Positions 24,408-32,677 of a stretch of DNA of 32,947 bases are shown here, piece after piece; the stretch's first letter is position 1, and each line of letters opens with the position of its first letter. Location: the NCBI GenBank assembly GCA_024694125.1, contig JAILKE010000091.1:1-32947 (forward strand), written 5' to 3'. The position numbers and the translations under genes were made by a program. Below the pieces are notes generated by a model. That model was given only the letters and a program-made list of their open reading frames with translations, did not search any database and had not been told where the DNA came from. Source of the DNA: Bacteroidales bacterium. Its GTDB lineage: Bacteria; Bacteroidota; Bacteroidia; Bacteroidales; UBA3663.

Positions 24408-25109
24408 TTACTTCTTGGTATTTGCTTTGCGCGTATGCACCAATATTGCGCCATTGGCACCACGCGAACCGTAGATTGATGCATCCTTCATCACCTCGAC
24501 GCTCTCGACGTCATATATGTTGATGAAATCGAGTGACGATACCACCACACCATCCACGATGTAGAGCGGTTCGTTGCTGAGCATCAGACTCTTCACACCG
24601 CGTATGGTGACCGTTGCATCTCCACCAGGTTGGCCCGATGCCTGGATGTTCAGACCTGGTACCAGGCCACGCAGGGCGGGTAGCAGGTGAGTCTCGCCGG
24701 TGCGGCGCAACACTTCGCCGGATATACCGCTGCTCGATGTGAGTTGTTCTCGGCGGCTCACGAACCCATAGCCTATATCGACCAGTTCCTGATCCTCGAC
24801 CGCATCGGGCGAGATCTGGTCTCCCAGACGGACGCGCAGACTCTTGCGCCCAGCTACTGGTATATCGTATTGGACCTTGCGATAGACGAGATGCAGGGTG
24901 TCCGTGGGCTTAACATTGGTCAGTCCGAAACGGCCCTTGCGGTCGCTCTTGGCCACATAGTTCTTGTCCAACACATAGACGCGTACGCCTCGCAACGGAG
25001 TACCTGTAATGTCCGAAACCATGCCATTGAACGGCTGATCTGTTTCATTCTGTGCCATCGCCGCGGCACTCATACATAGAGCCAACAGCAAAGAAAGATG
25101 TTTTTTCAT
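24408..25109 (-). CDS. SusC-like plug-domain protein without a beta-barrel
   Basis: A 233-residue exported protein. After a signal peptide (about 1-19, ending AMA) comes a carboxypeptidase-regulatory-like domain (about 27-95: GMVSDITGTPLRGVRVYV), then a TonB-receptor plug domain (about 115-228) with LPALRGLVPGLNIQASGQPGG, VTIRGVKSLMLSNEPLYIVDG and DASIYGSRGANGAILVHTRK. The frame then stops cleanly at KANTKK. A full SusC has some 700 more residues of barrel. No barrel remnant follows, since the GH105 gene starts 39 bases on, so this looks like a genuine short protein rather than a recent frameshift. Small plug-only proteins occur in Bacteroidetes (from memory), with unknown role. Confidence 0.8.
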   Translation of the reverse strand: MKKHLSLLLALCMSAAAMAQNETDQPFNGMVSDITGTPLRGVRVYVLDKNYVAKSDRKGRFGLTNVKPTDTLHLVYRKVQYDIPVAGRKSLRVRLGDQISPDAVEDQELVDIGYGFVSRREQLTSSSGISGEVLRRTGETHLLPALRGLVPGLNIQASGQPGGDATVTIRGVKSLMLSNEPLYIVDGVVVSSLDFINIYDVESVEVMKDASIYGSRGANGAILVHTRKANTKK

Positions 25110-25110
25110 A

Positions 25111-25305
25111 GGTAGGGGGTAATTTTAATTAAAAATTAAAAATTGACAATTGATAATTGATAAAATTTACAATTTGACAATTTACTATTTACAATTTTTT
25201 TGGTTATTGTATTATTTGTCTATTTTCAGTTATCTTTGAACGGTTGGGAGTTTTTCAATTCTCAATTTTCAACTTTCAATTTTCAACTTTCAATTTTCAA
25301 TTTCC
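25111..25305. repeat. AT-rich short repeats between plug and HAD genes
   Basis: Two blocks: variants of ACAATTTGACAATTTACTATTT at about 25125-25200, and a tandem of CAATTTTCAACTTT-like units at about 25255-25304. The second block runs into the 3' end of the HAD gene and supplies its TGA stop (25290-25292). Such low-complexity AT-rich blocks are common between genes in Bacteroidetes. Confidence 0.7.
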
Positions 25306-25943
25306 TTGAGAATCGAAGCAATATCCGCAGGAGATTGGGCGAAATGAGTAGCTCCATGTGCCGTGAGAAAATCCTTGTCCCTGAAACCCCACAGGACCGA
25401 GATGCATGGCAAACCAGAATTGCGAGCCGTGGACAGATCCACATCCGAGTCGCCTATATAGACCGTCTCTTCGGGTCGAGCCTGCAAGGCCTCCATCGCG
25501 GCATATACCATATCCGGGGCAGGCTTGCGTGCCACATTGGGCCTCTCACCTATCGCCACCTCAATCGTATCGGCGAAGTATTGAGCATAGAGTTCATCCA
25601 CACCGGATTGCATCTTGTTGCTCACCACGGCCATACGGTAGCCCTCATGCCGCAACTGGGCGAGAGTCTCGGCTATGCCGGCATAGAGACAGGTATGGTC
25701 CTTGCAATGCTCCATATAATAGGATCGGAAAGCCGCAAATGCATCATCGAAATGGGGATTCTGCTCTCCCTGCGGCACGGCCAGTACCATCAACCGTCGC
25801 ACGCCATTACCCACATATTGTCTGATTGCATCTATGCTGTGTTGAGGCATATTGTATTGCTTCATCGCATAGTTGACGGCATCGGCCAGATCTTGAAGTG
25901 TGTCCATCAATGTGCCGTCCAAATCCCAGATTATATATTTCAT
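25290..25943 (-). CDS. Phosphoglycolate-phosphatase-like HAD hydrolase
   Basis: A 217-residue HAD subfamily IA protein. Motif I is complete, WDLDGTLMDT near residues 6-15; motif II is in AVVSNK, motif III in ARKPAPDMV, and motif IV is GDSDVD. The cap region VGNGVRRLM resembles Gph. Likely substrates are phosphoglycolate or other small phosphate esters, in the cytoplasm. ATG at 25943 (MKYIIWDLDG) is chosen because the longer frame to 25997 would begin inside the promoter. The last codons and the stop lie in an AT-rich repeat. Confidence 0.85.
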   Translation of the reverse strand: MKYIIWDLDGTLMDTLQDLADAVNYAMKQYNMPQHSIDAIRQYVGNGVRRLMVLAVPQGEQNPHFDDAFAAFRSYYMEHCKDHTCLYAGIAETLAQLRHEGYRMAVVSNKMQSGVDELYAQYFADTIEVAIGERPNVARKPAPDMVYAAMEALQARPEETVYIGDSDVDLSTARNSGLPCISVLWGFRDKDFLTAHGATHFAQSPADIASILKEIEN

Positions 25944-25966
25944 TTCAATTAGTTGCTGTTTTGGCG

Positions 25967-25998
25967 CAAAGGTACAAATAATCGTTGAATTGTGCAAA
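25967..25998 (-). promoter_or_regulatory. Promoter of the phosphoglycolate-phosphatase-like gene
   Basis: On the minus strand TTTG (25995-25998), 20 bases, then TACCTTTG (25967-25974): an exact fit to the Bacteroidetes consensus. The leader is about 17 nt. Confidence 0.75.
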
Positions 25999-26147
25999 TG
26001 TTAAGATGAAAAAATGACGGGCACAATGATATTTTAACAATTCAAGTTCAGCATATATATCCAGACCAATTTTTCATGGAGGGAATGGACGATTCATTAA
26101 CCCTTGACCGATAAACTTTAATCCACAATAAGGCGCTTCTAATGTGA

Positions 26148-26179
26148 AGTGCATTTCGCAGATAAACCCAAAATGCACT
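26148..26179. promoter_or_regulatory. Inverted repeat upstream of the azlCD promoter
   Basis: AGTGCATTT (26148-26156) and AAATGCACT (26171-26179) are perfect 9-base inverted arms separated by 14 bases, ending 26 bases before the -33 box of the azlC promoter. A candidate site for a dimeric regulator; amino acid exporters of this type are often under Lrp-type control (general knowledge). Confidence 0.45.
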
Positions 26180-26205
26180 CCAATGGTGACCCTCATAGAC
26201 CGAAA

Positions 26206-26237
26206 TTTGCTATTGTCGAGAATTATTACTAACTTTG
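26206..26237 (+). promoter_or_regulatory. Promoter of azlCD
   Basis: TTTG (26206-26209), 20 bases, then TAACTTTG (26230-26237), followed by GCGC. An exact Bacteroidetes consensus, giving a leader of about 55 nt to the ATG at 26298. Confidence 0.7.
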
Positions 26238-26297
26238 CGCACTTTGTGGCACTATTGCCCGAAGCATATTGGCTAAATAAAAAAGTAAATAGCATAA

Positions 26298-27059
26298 ATG
26301 TTCAATCAGCAAATCGCAAACAGACTCCCCCATCGTTTCCGTCGTGGCACTCCACTGGTGCAGGGAATGCGTGATGGGCTCCCCATCGGCATCGGATACT
26401 ATGCCGTAGCCTTCTCGTTGGGCATCATCGCACGGAATCTGGGCATACCGGCGTGGCTGGGTTTTGCCAGCAGCCTGTTGACGCGTGCCTCGGCGGGCGA
26501 GTACGGAGCATACTCTGTCATCGCCATACAGGCTACTATGGTCGAAGTGATAGGCATGGCGGTGGTGACCAATCTGCGCTACCTGTTGATGAGCACCTCA
26601 CTGACGCAGAAGGTAGCCCGGCGCACGCCCCTGTGGAAGCGGTTGCTGGTCGGATGTTGTATGACCGACGAGGTCTTCGGCATCTCGATAGCCTATCCCG
26701 GACAACTACCGCCCTCCTATCCTCTCGGTGCGACCATCGTGGCGGGTCTGATGTGGGCAGCCGGCACGGCGAGCGGCATCGTGGCGGGCGACATCTTGCC
26801 CGAACAGGTGGTCTCGGCTCTGAGCGTGGCACTGTACGGCATGTTCATAGCCATCATCGTACCGCCCTCCCGGCAGGACCGCGGCATAGCCGTAGCGGTC
26901 ATGGCCAGTTTCGCCCTGAGCGGCCTGTGCGCCATCCTCCCCATCATCAGCACATTGAGCAATGGCACACGCACCATCCTGCTGACCGTCATCATTGCGG
27001 CGGCGGCAGCCATCATCCGTCCCATCCAACCACAAGACATTGACAATGACAACCTCTGA
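26298..27059 (+). CDS. azlC: AzlC-type branched-chain amino acid exporter, large subunit
   Basis: A 253-residue integral membrane protein with about six or seven helices. The opening GMRDGLPIGIGYYAVAFSLGIIARNLGI and the later NLRYLLMSTSLTQKV are AzlC-family features. With the small AzlD subunit it exports branched-chain amino acids or their analogues across the inner membrane. azlD begins inside its last codons (14-base overlap), the usual arrangement. Base composition is clearly more GC-rich than in the left third of the window. Confidence 0.92.
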   Translation: MFNQQIANRLPHRFRRGTPLVQGMRDGLPIGIGYYAVAFSLGIIARNLGIPAWLGFASSLLTRASAGEYGAYSVIAIQATMVEVIGMAVVTNLRYLLMSTSLTQKVARRTPLWKRLLVGCCMTDEVFGISIAYPGQLPPSYPLGATIVAGLMWAAGTASGIVAGDILPEQVVSALSVALYGMFIAIIVPPSRQDRGIAVAVMASFALSGLCAILPIISTLSNGTRTILLTVIIAAAAAIIRPIQPQDIDNDNL

Positions 27060-27351
27060 ACTCATCTGGTATCTGGCTCTCACCGCCATCACGGCCAATA
27101 TGGTCCGTCTGCTGCCCATCCTGCTGATACGAGGCCGCATCACGAATCGCTTCGTACGCAGCTTCCTGTACTATGTCCCCTACGTCACCCTGGCGGTCAT
27201 GACTTTCCCTGCCATCATCCAGGCGACCGACTCTCCCTGGGCCGGTACAGCAGCCCTTCTGCTGGGCATCCTGGCGGCCTGGCGCGGGTATAATCTGTTC
27301 GTTGTGGCGACCATCTGTTGCCTGGCGGTAGTCGTTTTCAATGCTTTTTAA
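27046..27351 (+). CDS. azlD: AzlD-type branched-chain amino acid exporter, small subunit
   Basis: A 101-residue protein with three to four helices (MTTSELIWYLALTAITANMV, then RFVRSFLYYVPYVTLAVMTF), the AzlD pattern. ATG at 27046 overlaps azlC by 14 bases. A longer in-frame start at 26995 would add a polar segment with no family counterpart. Confidence 0.9.
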   Translation: MTTSELIWYLALTAITANMVRLLPILLIRGRITNRFVRSFLYYVPYVTLAVMTFPAIIQATDSPWAGTAALLLGILAAWRGYNLFVVATICCLAVVVFNAF

Positions 27352-27440
27352 GGAAACGCACGATACCATGTAGCCAACGAGACTTTCCTGCCATTCATGG
27401 GTGGAAGCTCACACATATATAAAACATCTCATTTCCTTAA

Positions 27441-27472
27441 TGACACCATGACACCGTGACACCAATGACACC
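27441..27472. repeat. Four tandem TGACACC units
   Basis: TGACACC at 27441, 27449, 27457 and 27466 (pitch 8, 8, 9), about 300 bases before the efflux operon. Too short and irregular for CRISPR. Confidence 0.7.
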
Positions 27473-27612
27473 GTGCACATAGATTAATAGAAGTCATTTC
27501 GACTCCTCCGACCACTTATCCCTTTTCGGCCTAAAAAAGCCATTATTTTCCAGCGAATTACTATATATTATATATTTTACACCATTCGCTTGTATTTCAA
27601 GCCAATTTTCTA

Positions 27613-27681
27613 TTACCATTCGTAACTGGCGCTGAACAAGAGACCTACTTTTTGACTACGACCTACGGGCACCATGGAACA
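27613..27681 (-). pseudogene. Possible C-terminal remnant of an outer-membrane beta-barrel protein
   Basis: On the minus strand the last codons before a TAA at 27613 read MVPVGRSQKVGLLFSASYEW. Alternating hydrophobic residues and a terminal aromatic are the beta-signal of outer-membrane barrels. Upstream the frame becomes AT-rich and non-protein-like within about 20 codons and then runs into the control region of the efflux operon, so at most a fragment is left. It may be chance. Confidence 0.3.
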
Positions 27682-27769
27682 TTTAATTTTTGTTAATATT
27701 GGTCTGAAACAATAAACTTTTCGAACGGGTTGGCGTCCTAAGGTTGAATGAGAAAAAAAAGATGCATAT

Positions 27770-29107
27770 ATGAAAATAAGTAAAATTTTGTGCTTGACAA
27801 CAGCCCTGGTGGGCACAATGAATCAAGCTATGGCACAAGGCAGTTGGTCTCTCGATGACTGCATCAACTACGCCAAGGAGAACAACATCCAGATTCAACA
27901 GGCAGCTCAGACGGCACTCAGTTCGGCCGAAGATATCAAAACGGACCGCGCCGCATTCTTCCCCTCCCTGACTTTCAACTCCGCTCAGAACCTGTATTGG
28001 ACCCAAACCAATCAAGGGACCATCACCACGGGAACCGGAGCCAATAGTCAAGTGGAATCGGGCACCAACCCAACCTACAACGGCAATTACAACCTGAACC
28101 TGAGCGTAACGTTGTACGACGGACAGAACAACATAAACAGCCTCCGACAGAGCAAGCTGAACCATCAGAGCGACATGTACAATGCCGAGATGACATCGAA
28201 CAACATCGAAATGCAGATCATCCAGGCCTACTATCAGATACTCTATGCTCACGAATCAGTCCTGACGGACGAGGAAATACTGAAAGTAGCCGAACGGGAA
28301 CTGGAACGGACCAAGTCCAAACTGGAGGTGGGCAAAGGCAGCAAACTGGACGTGGCGCAGATGGAGAGCCAATACCAGCAGAACTACTACAACCTGGTCA
28401 ATGCGCGCAATACGGAGGCATCGAACATCCTGCAATTGAAGCAGTTGCTCCAACTCGATACCAATGCCGAATTTGTGATCGACTACCAGAGTTTCTCGGA
28501 CGACGATGTCCTGGCAGTAGCCCCTTCGGTCGAGGAGGCTCAACAACTGGCTCTGACCCATCTACCCGACCTGAAAGCCGCCGAACTGAACGTACAGAGC
28601 GCCGAACTGGCCGTCAAGATTGCCAAAGCCTCATACCAACCTACTCTGTCTCTGAGCGCCGGTGTATCGACCAGCAACAACAATATGTCGTCCAGCTCGT
28701 ACGGCAAGCAATTGAACGACAATCTCAACCAGTCTGTCGGATTGAGCCTGAGCGTACCCATCTGGGACGGACGTCGCACCAGGAGTTCGGTTAACAAGGC
28801 CAAGATAGCCCAGACCACGGCAACCCTGGACCAAGCCGACACCCGGCTACAGATATGCAACACCATCTCCTCCCTGCACCTGGACATCCTTTCCGCCCAG
28901 GCCCGATACGAAAGCGCCATCAAGAGCGAGGCTTCTGCCAAGGAGAGTTTCGAGCTGATGGAGGAACGATACGGCGTAGGACTGGAGAGCGTCATCGACC
29001 TGCTGACCGAGAAGAACTCCTACCTACAGGCCCGCCAGGAGACCCTGCAGAGCAAGTTCACCTCCCTGCTCAATCTCCAATTGATGAAATTCTATACGGG
29101 ACTATGA
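27770..29107 (+). CDS. TolC-family outer-membrane efflux protein
   Basis: A 445-residue protein with a signal peptide (about 1-22, AMA-Q). Two long coiled-coil repeats give the usual internal duplication: one from SWSLDDCINYAKENNIQIQ with DVAQMESQYQQNYYNLVNAR, and a second with LPDLKAAELNVQSAELAVKIAKASYQPTLSL and YGVGLESVIDLLTEKNSYLQ. It forms the outer-membrane duct of the pump. First of four genes, followed after 66 bases by the adaptor gene. Confidence 0.93.
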   Translation: MKISKILCLTTALVGTMNQAMAQGSWSLDDCINYAKENNIQIQQAAQTALSSAEDIKTDRAAFFPSLTFNSAQNLYWTQTNQGTITTGTGANSQVESGTNPTYNGNYNLNLSVTLYDGQNNINSLRQSKLNHQSDMYNAEMTSNNIEMQIIQAYYQILYAHESVLTDEEILKVAERELERTKSKLEVGKGSKLDVAQMESQYQQNYYNLVNARNTEASNILQLKQLLQLDTNAEFVIDYQSFSDDDVLAVAPSVEEAQQLALTHLPDLKAAELNVQSAELAVKIAKASYQPTLSLSAGVSTSNNNMSSSSYGKQLNDNLNQSVGLSLSVPIWDGRRTRSSVNKAKIAQTTATLDQADTRLQICNTISSLHLDILSAQARYESAIKSEASAKESFELMEERYGVGLESVIDLLTEKNSYLQARQETLQSKFTSLLNLQLMKFYTGL

Positions 29108-29173
29108 TTCCATTGAGCAACAACACGAAAGACTCACATACACCATCTGAACGAATACATAAAGATCAAGCAT

Positions 29174-30331
29174 ATGAAAAGAATAATCAACTTAGCAAGC
29201 GCCATCGTATGCAGCGCTTTGATGATCAGTTGCGGCGGTAAGGACTACACCATAACCTACTCGACCGAACAAGTGAAACGCGGGGACGTCAGCACCAGCA
29301 TAACGGCCACAGGAACCATCGAACCAGTAACCAAGGTGGAGGTCGGTACCCAGGTGAGCGGCATCATCAGCCGCATATATGTGGATTACAACGACGAGGT
29401 CAAGAAGGGACAGGTCATAGCCGAACTGGACAAATCGACCCTGCGCGCCCGTCTGGCATCGGCCGAAGCTCAACTCACATCGGCCCAGAGTGACTTCCGA
29501 TACCAGGAGAAGAACCTGGAACGCATGAAGGAGTTGCACGACAAGCAGTTCATTTCGGACGACGAATACGAGAGCGCCACGCTCGCCTACGACCAGGCCA
29601 AGGCGGCATGCCAGGCACAACAACTATCGGTCGATGAGGCCAAGACCAACCTCGGATATGCTACCATCACCAGCCCGATAGACGGCGTGATACTGAGCCG
29701 CGAGGTGGAACAGGGACAGACCGTAGCCGCCTCGATGACCACACCTACCCTCTTCATCATCGCTCAGGACCTGACGGACATGCGCGTCATAGCCGATGTA
29801 GATGAGGCAGACATCGGTGGCGTCAAGGAGGGCCAACGGGTAACATTCACGGTCGATGCCTATCCGAACGACACATTCGAGGGTACGGTCACCCAGGTGC
29901 GCCAGGAGGCCACGACGGAGAGCAACGTGGTCACCTACGAGGTAGTCATCGCGGCTCCCAATCCCGACCTGAAACTCAAGCCCGGTCTGACCGCCAGCGT
30001 CAATATCTATACGCTGGAGCGCAATGATGTGCTCACGGTCAGCGCCAAGGCCCTGCGCTTCGCCCCGAAGGAGACTATGGTCGAACCGGGCGACTCGATC
30101 CAGGACTGTGCGGGTCAAGCCAAACTATGGGTCAAGGAGGGGCACACTCTCAAAGCCATTCCTGTCGAAGTGGGATGTTCCAACGGTGTATTGACCGAAA
30201 TCATATCGGGCATCAACGAAGGGGCCACCTGCATCAACGAGGCCAAGGTCCTTCAGGAGGGACAACAGGACGACGCCCAACAATCGACCAATAACCCATT
30301 CATGCCCGGTCCGCCCAACAAGAAGAAATAA
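29174..30331 (+). CDS. MacA/HlyD-family periplasmic adaptor lipoprotein
   Basis: A 385-residue membrane-fusion protein. A lipobox MIS-C near residue 20 suggests anchoring by lipid in the inner membrane. It is followed by a lipoyl-like half (TGTIEPVTKVEVGTQVSGII), a coiled-coil hairpin (about 90-150: RLASAEAQLTSAQSDFRYQE), the second lipoyl half (ATITSPIDGVILSREVEQGQ) and a beta-barrel domain ending with LKLKPGLTASVNIYTLERND. The C-terminal 40 residues are polar and Gln/Pro-rich. It links the MacB-type permease to the TolC-like duct. Confidence 0.93.
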   Translation: MKRIINLASAIVCSALMISCGGKDYTITYSTEQVKRGDVSTSITATGTIEPVTKVEVGTQVSGIISRIYVDYNDEVKKGQVIAELDKSTLRARLASAEAQLTSAQSDFRYQEKNLERMKELHDKQFISDDEYESATLAYDQAKAACQAQQLSVDEAKTNLGYATITSPIDGVILSREVEQGQTVAASMTTPTLFIIAQDLTDMRVIADVDEADIGGVKEGQRVTFTVDAYPNDTFEGTVTQVRQEATTESNVVTYEVVIAAPNPDLKLKPGLTASVNIYTLERNDVLTVSAKALRFAPKETMVEPGDSIQDCAGQAKLWVKEGHTLKAIPVEVGCSNGVLTEIISGINEGATCINEAKVLQEGQQDDAQQSTNNPFMPGPPNKKK

Positions 30332-30383
30332 ATTCTATTTTCCCCAACGGTCATCGGCAAACAATAAAAGCATAGGAAAACAA

Positions 30384-31139
30384 ATGGATACGAAAGATAA
30401 GAAAGTAGTCATCGAACTACAAGACGTGCGCCGCGAGTTCCAGGTGGGTGACGAAGTGGTTAAGGCCCTACGCGGTGTGAGCTTCAAGATATACGAGGGT
30501 GAGTTCGTCACCATACAGGGCACCTCCGGTTCGGGCAAATCGACCCTGCTCAACCAACTGGGATGCCTGGACACGCCTACATCGGGCGAATATCTGCTGG
30601 ATGGCGTGCCGGTCCGGACCATGACCAAGAACCAACGCGCCAAGCTACGCAACCGCAAGATTGGGTTCATCTTCCAGAACTACAATCTGTTGGCCAAGAC
30701 AACCGCGGTCGAGAACGTCGAACTACCCCTGATGTACAACAATAAGGTCAAGGCCCAGGAACGCCGCGAACGGGCCGTCAAGGCGCTGATAGAAGTAGGT
30801 CTGGGTGATCGGCTGGAACACAAGTCCAACCAGATGTCCGGCGGCCAGATGCAACGCGTCGCCATAGCCCGTGCATTGGTCAATGACCCCACCATCCTGC
30901 TGGCGGACGAGGCTACCGGCAACCTGGACACCCGCACGTCGTTCGAGATGCTGGTCCTCTTCCAGAAACTACATCGCGAGGGTCACACCATCATCTTCGT
31001 GACTCACAACCCCGAGATTGCCCAATACTCCTCGCGCAACATTTTCCTACGCGACGGACAGATCAAGAGCGACACCTACAACGACAATATCCTGGATGCA
31101 GCTACCGCCCTGGCGGCATTGCCCAAACCGGTTGATTAA
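30384..31139 (+). CDS. MacB/LolD-type ABC transporter ATPase
   Basis: A 251-residue ATPase with Walker [10 protein letters not shown] (46-54), Q-loop in [22 protein letters not shown], signature MSGGQMQR (151-158; Met instead of the usual Leu), Walker [13 protein letters not shown] (D175, E176) and the H-loop in IIFVTHNPE. It drives the permease encoded next (72-base gap). In Proteobacteria this domain is fused to the permease as one MacB chain; here they are separate. Confidence 0.95.
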   Translation: MDTKDKKVVIELQDVRREFQVGDEVVKALRGVSFKIYEGEFVTIQGTSGSGKSTLLNQLGCLDTPTSGEYLLDGVPVRTMTKNQRAKLRNRKIGFIFQNYNLLAKTTAVENVELPLMYNNKVKAQERRERAVKALIEVGLGDRLEHKSNQMSGGQMQRVAIARALVNDPTILLADEATGNLDTRTSFEMLVLFQKLHREGHTIIFVTHNPEIAQYSSRNIFLRDGQIKSDTYNDNILDAATALAALPKPVD

Positions 31140-31211
31140 GCTATCCGGAACTTCGTCCCCCGATTCATCTTCGCCGTACGGAGTTCCCCGTTTCTCCCTA
31201 AAAATATTATT

Positions 31212-32492
31212 ATGATATTCCTCATCATCACCATAATCATAGCAGTAGCGCTCTACATCGTAGCGCGCACCACCCTGCTCGGCATGACCTTCCGCGTAGC
31301 GGTCAAGGCCATTGCCAACAACAAGGGACGCTCCTTCCTCTCGATGTTGGGCATCATCATCGGCGTGGCGGCGGTCATCGTCATGATGGCCATCGGACAA
31401 GGCTCCAAGGAGAGCGTCCGCCAGAACATCTCGCAGATGGGCACCAACATCATCATGGTGCGCCCCGGTGCCGATATGCGAGGCGGTGTCCGACAGGACC
31501 CATCGTCGATGCAGACCCTCAAGATGGAGGACTACGAGGCTATCCGCGACCAGGCATCGTACATCATGTACACCTCGCCCGAAGTATCATCGAGCGGTCA
31601 GGTTATCTACGGCGCCAACAACACCAACACGTCGGTCTATGGCGAGAGTCTCGAGTATATGGACATCAAGCAATGGACCATCGAGGAGGGTACCTGCTTC
31701 ACCGAGCAGGACGTCCAGTCGGCCGCCAAGGTCTGCCTGATAGGTCAGACCGTAGCCAAGGAACTCTTTCCCGATGGCGGAGAGATAGTGGGCAAGACCA
31801 TCCGTTTCAAGTCCATGCCGGTCCGCATCGTCGGTGTGCTCAAGTCCAAGGGCTACAACTCCTTCGGCATGGATCAGGACAACCTGCTCATCATGCCCTA
31901 TACCACCGTCATGAAGCGTCTGTTGGCCCAGACCTACTTCTCCAGCATCAATTGCTCGGCATTGACCGAGGAGATGACCGACCAGGCCATCGACGAACTC
32001 ACCACCATATTGCGCAACAATCACAAACTCAAGGCCGATGCCGACGATGACTTCACCATACATAGCCAGGCCGAGATGATGGAGACCATGTCCAGCACCA
32101 TGGACAGCATCACACTGATTCTGGTCGTAGCAGCTGCCTTCTCCCTCCTCGTGGCTGGCATAGGCATCATGAACATCATGCTCGTATCGGTCACCGAACG
32201 CACCAAGGAGATAGGTCTGCGCATGTCGGTCGGCGCTCGCGGGCTCGACATCTCCATCCAGTTCCTCATTGAGTCGATACTGATCAGCGTGACGGGAGGC
32301 GTGCTGGGCATATTGGTAGGCTTCGGCCTGTGCCAGATTGCCACCTCGCTCTTCGCCCTGCCCACCTCCATTCCGGGTTGGTCCATCATCCTGTCCTTTG
32401 CGGTCTGCACCCTGATAGGCGTCCTGTTCGGATACATCCCCGCCAAGAAGGCCGCCAACCTCGACCCTATCGAGGCCATTCGATACGAGTAG
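31212..32492 (+). CDS. MacB/FtsX-type ABC transporter permease
   Basis: A 426-residue permease. Helices lie at about 1-18 (extra), 42-62 (FLSMLGIIIGVAAVIVMMAI), and three at the C-terminus (about 295-325, 345-375, 385-410), around a large periplasmic MacB domain (about 65-285). The end PAKKAANLDPIEAIRYE is the family hallmark. The first hydrophobic segment before MTFRVAVKAIANNKGRSFLS is not usual in MacB permeases; the start could instead be the ATG at 31284. No ATPase domain is fused. Substrate unknown. Confidence 0.92.
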   Translation: MIFLIITIIIAVALYIVARTTLLGMTFRVAVKAIANNKGRSFLSMLGIIIGVAAVIVMMAIGQGSKESVRQNISQMGTNIIMVRPGADMRGGVRQDPSSMQTLKMEDYEAIRDQASYIMYTSPEVSSSGQVIYGANNTNTSVYGESLEYMDIKQWTIEEGTCFTEQDVQSAAKVCLIGQTVAKELFPDGGEIVGKTIRFKSMPVRIVGVLKSKGYNSFGMDQDNLLIMPYTTVMKRLLAQTYFSSINCSALTEEMTDQAIDELTTILRNNHKLKADADDDFTIHSQAEMMETMSSTMDSITLILVVAAAFSLLVAGIGIMNIMLVSVTERTKEIGLRMSVGARGLDISIQFLIESILISVTGGVLGILVGFGLCQIATSLFALPTSIPGWSIILSFAVCTLIGVLFGYIPAKKAANLDPIEAIRYE

Positions 32493-32547
32493 CGCCCCCG
32501 CCATACTATAGAATTTCTATCAACGAGACTTTTTTTGAGTATAAAGA

Positions 32548-32586
32548 ATTTGTGCCGGATTTCCATGTTCGAGATCCGGCACAAAT
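32548..32586 (+). terminator. Terminator hairpin of the efflux operon
   Basis: ATTTGTGCCGGAT (32548-32560) and ATCCGGCACAAAT (32574-32586) form a perfect 13-base stem with a 13-base loop, followed by a short CATTCTT tail. Confidence 0.8.
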
Positions 32587-32615
32587 CATTCTTCTACAAA
32601 AGCGCGAAATAGGAC

Positions 32616-32650
32616 AAAAAAAATCCTTGCAAGGCGGACCCTGCAAGGAT
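32616..32650 (-). terminator. Terminator of the GGGtGRT gene
   Basis: On the minus strand ATCCTTGCA (32650-32642) pairs with TGCAAGGAT (32631-32623) and is followed by a run of T residues (complement of the A-run 32616-32623), 28 bases past the stop at 32678. Confidence 0.85.
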
Positions 32651-32677
32651 ATATATATTTCAGTAATTATCAGATGA

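Larger units (their letters stand above)
25944..26297. other. Divergent control region between HAD gene and azlC
   Basis: A 354-base spacer. It holds the minus-strand promoter at 25967-25998, the inverted repeat at 26148-26179 and the plus-strand promoter at 26206-26237. No gene is visible. Confidence 0.6.
27352..27769. other. Intergenic region upstream of the efflux operon
   Basis: A 418-base region containing four TGACACC repeats (27441-27472), an AGCGAAT (27552-27558) / ATTCGCT (27584-27590) inverted repeat, a possible outer-membrane-protein C-terminus on the minus strand (27613-27681), and a weak promoter-like TTTG (27689-27692) with TAAACTTT 20 bases on. Confidence 0.55.

Noticed and set aside
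24408..25109. Frameshifted full-length SusC gene
   Set aside because: After the stop there is no room for a barrel: a well-formed GH105 gene begins 39 bases on, and no barrel-like sequence is visible in other frames nearby.
25255..25304. CRISPR-like short repeats
   Set aside because: Units are low-complexity AT-rich, directly adjoining, without unique spacers, and no cas gene is near.
27352..27769. tRNA or riboswitch in the spacer before the efflux operon
   Set aside because: No cloverleaf or conserved riboswitch core could be found; only short repeats and a small inverted repeat are present.
31587..32504. 305-codon minus-strand frame opposite the MacB permease
   Set aside because: Antisense shadow of a membrane-protein gene; composition is rich in Gly/His/Asp with no plausible domain.
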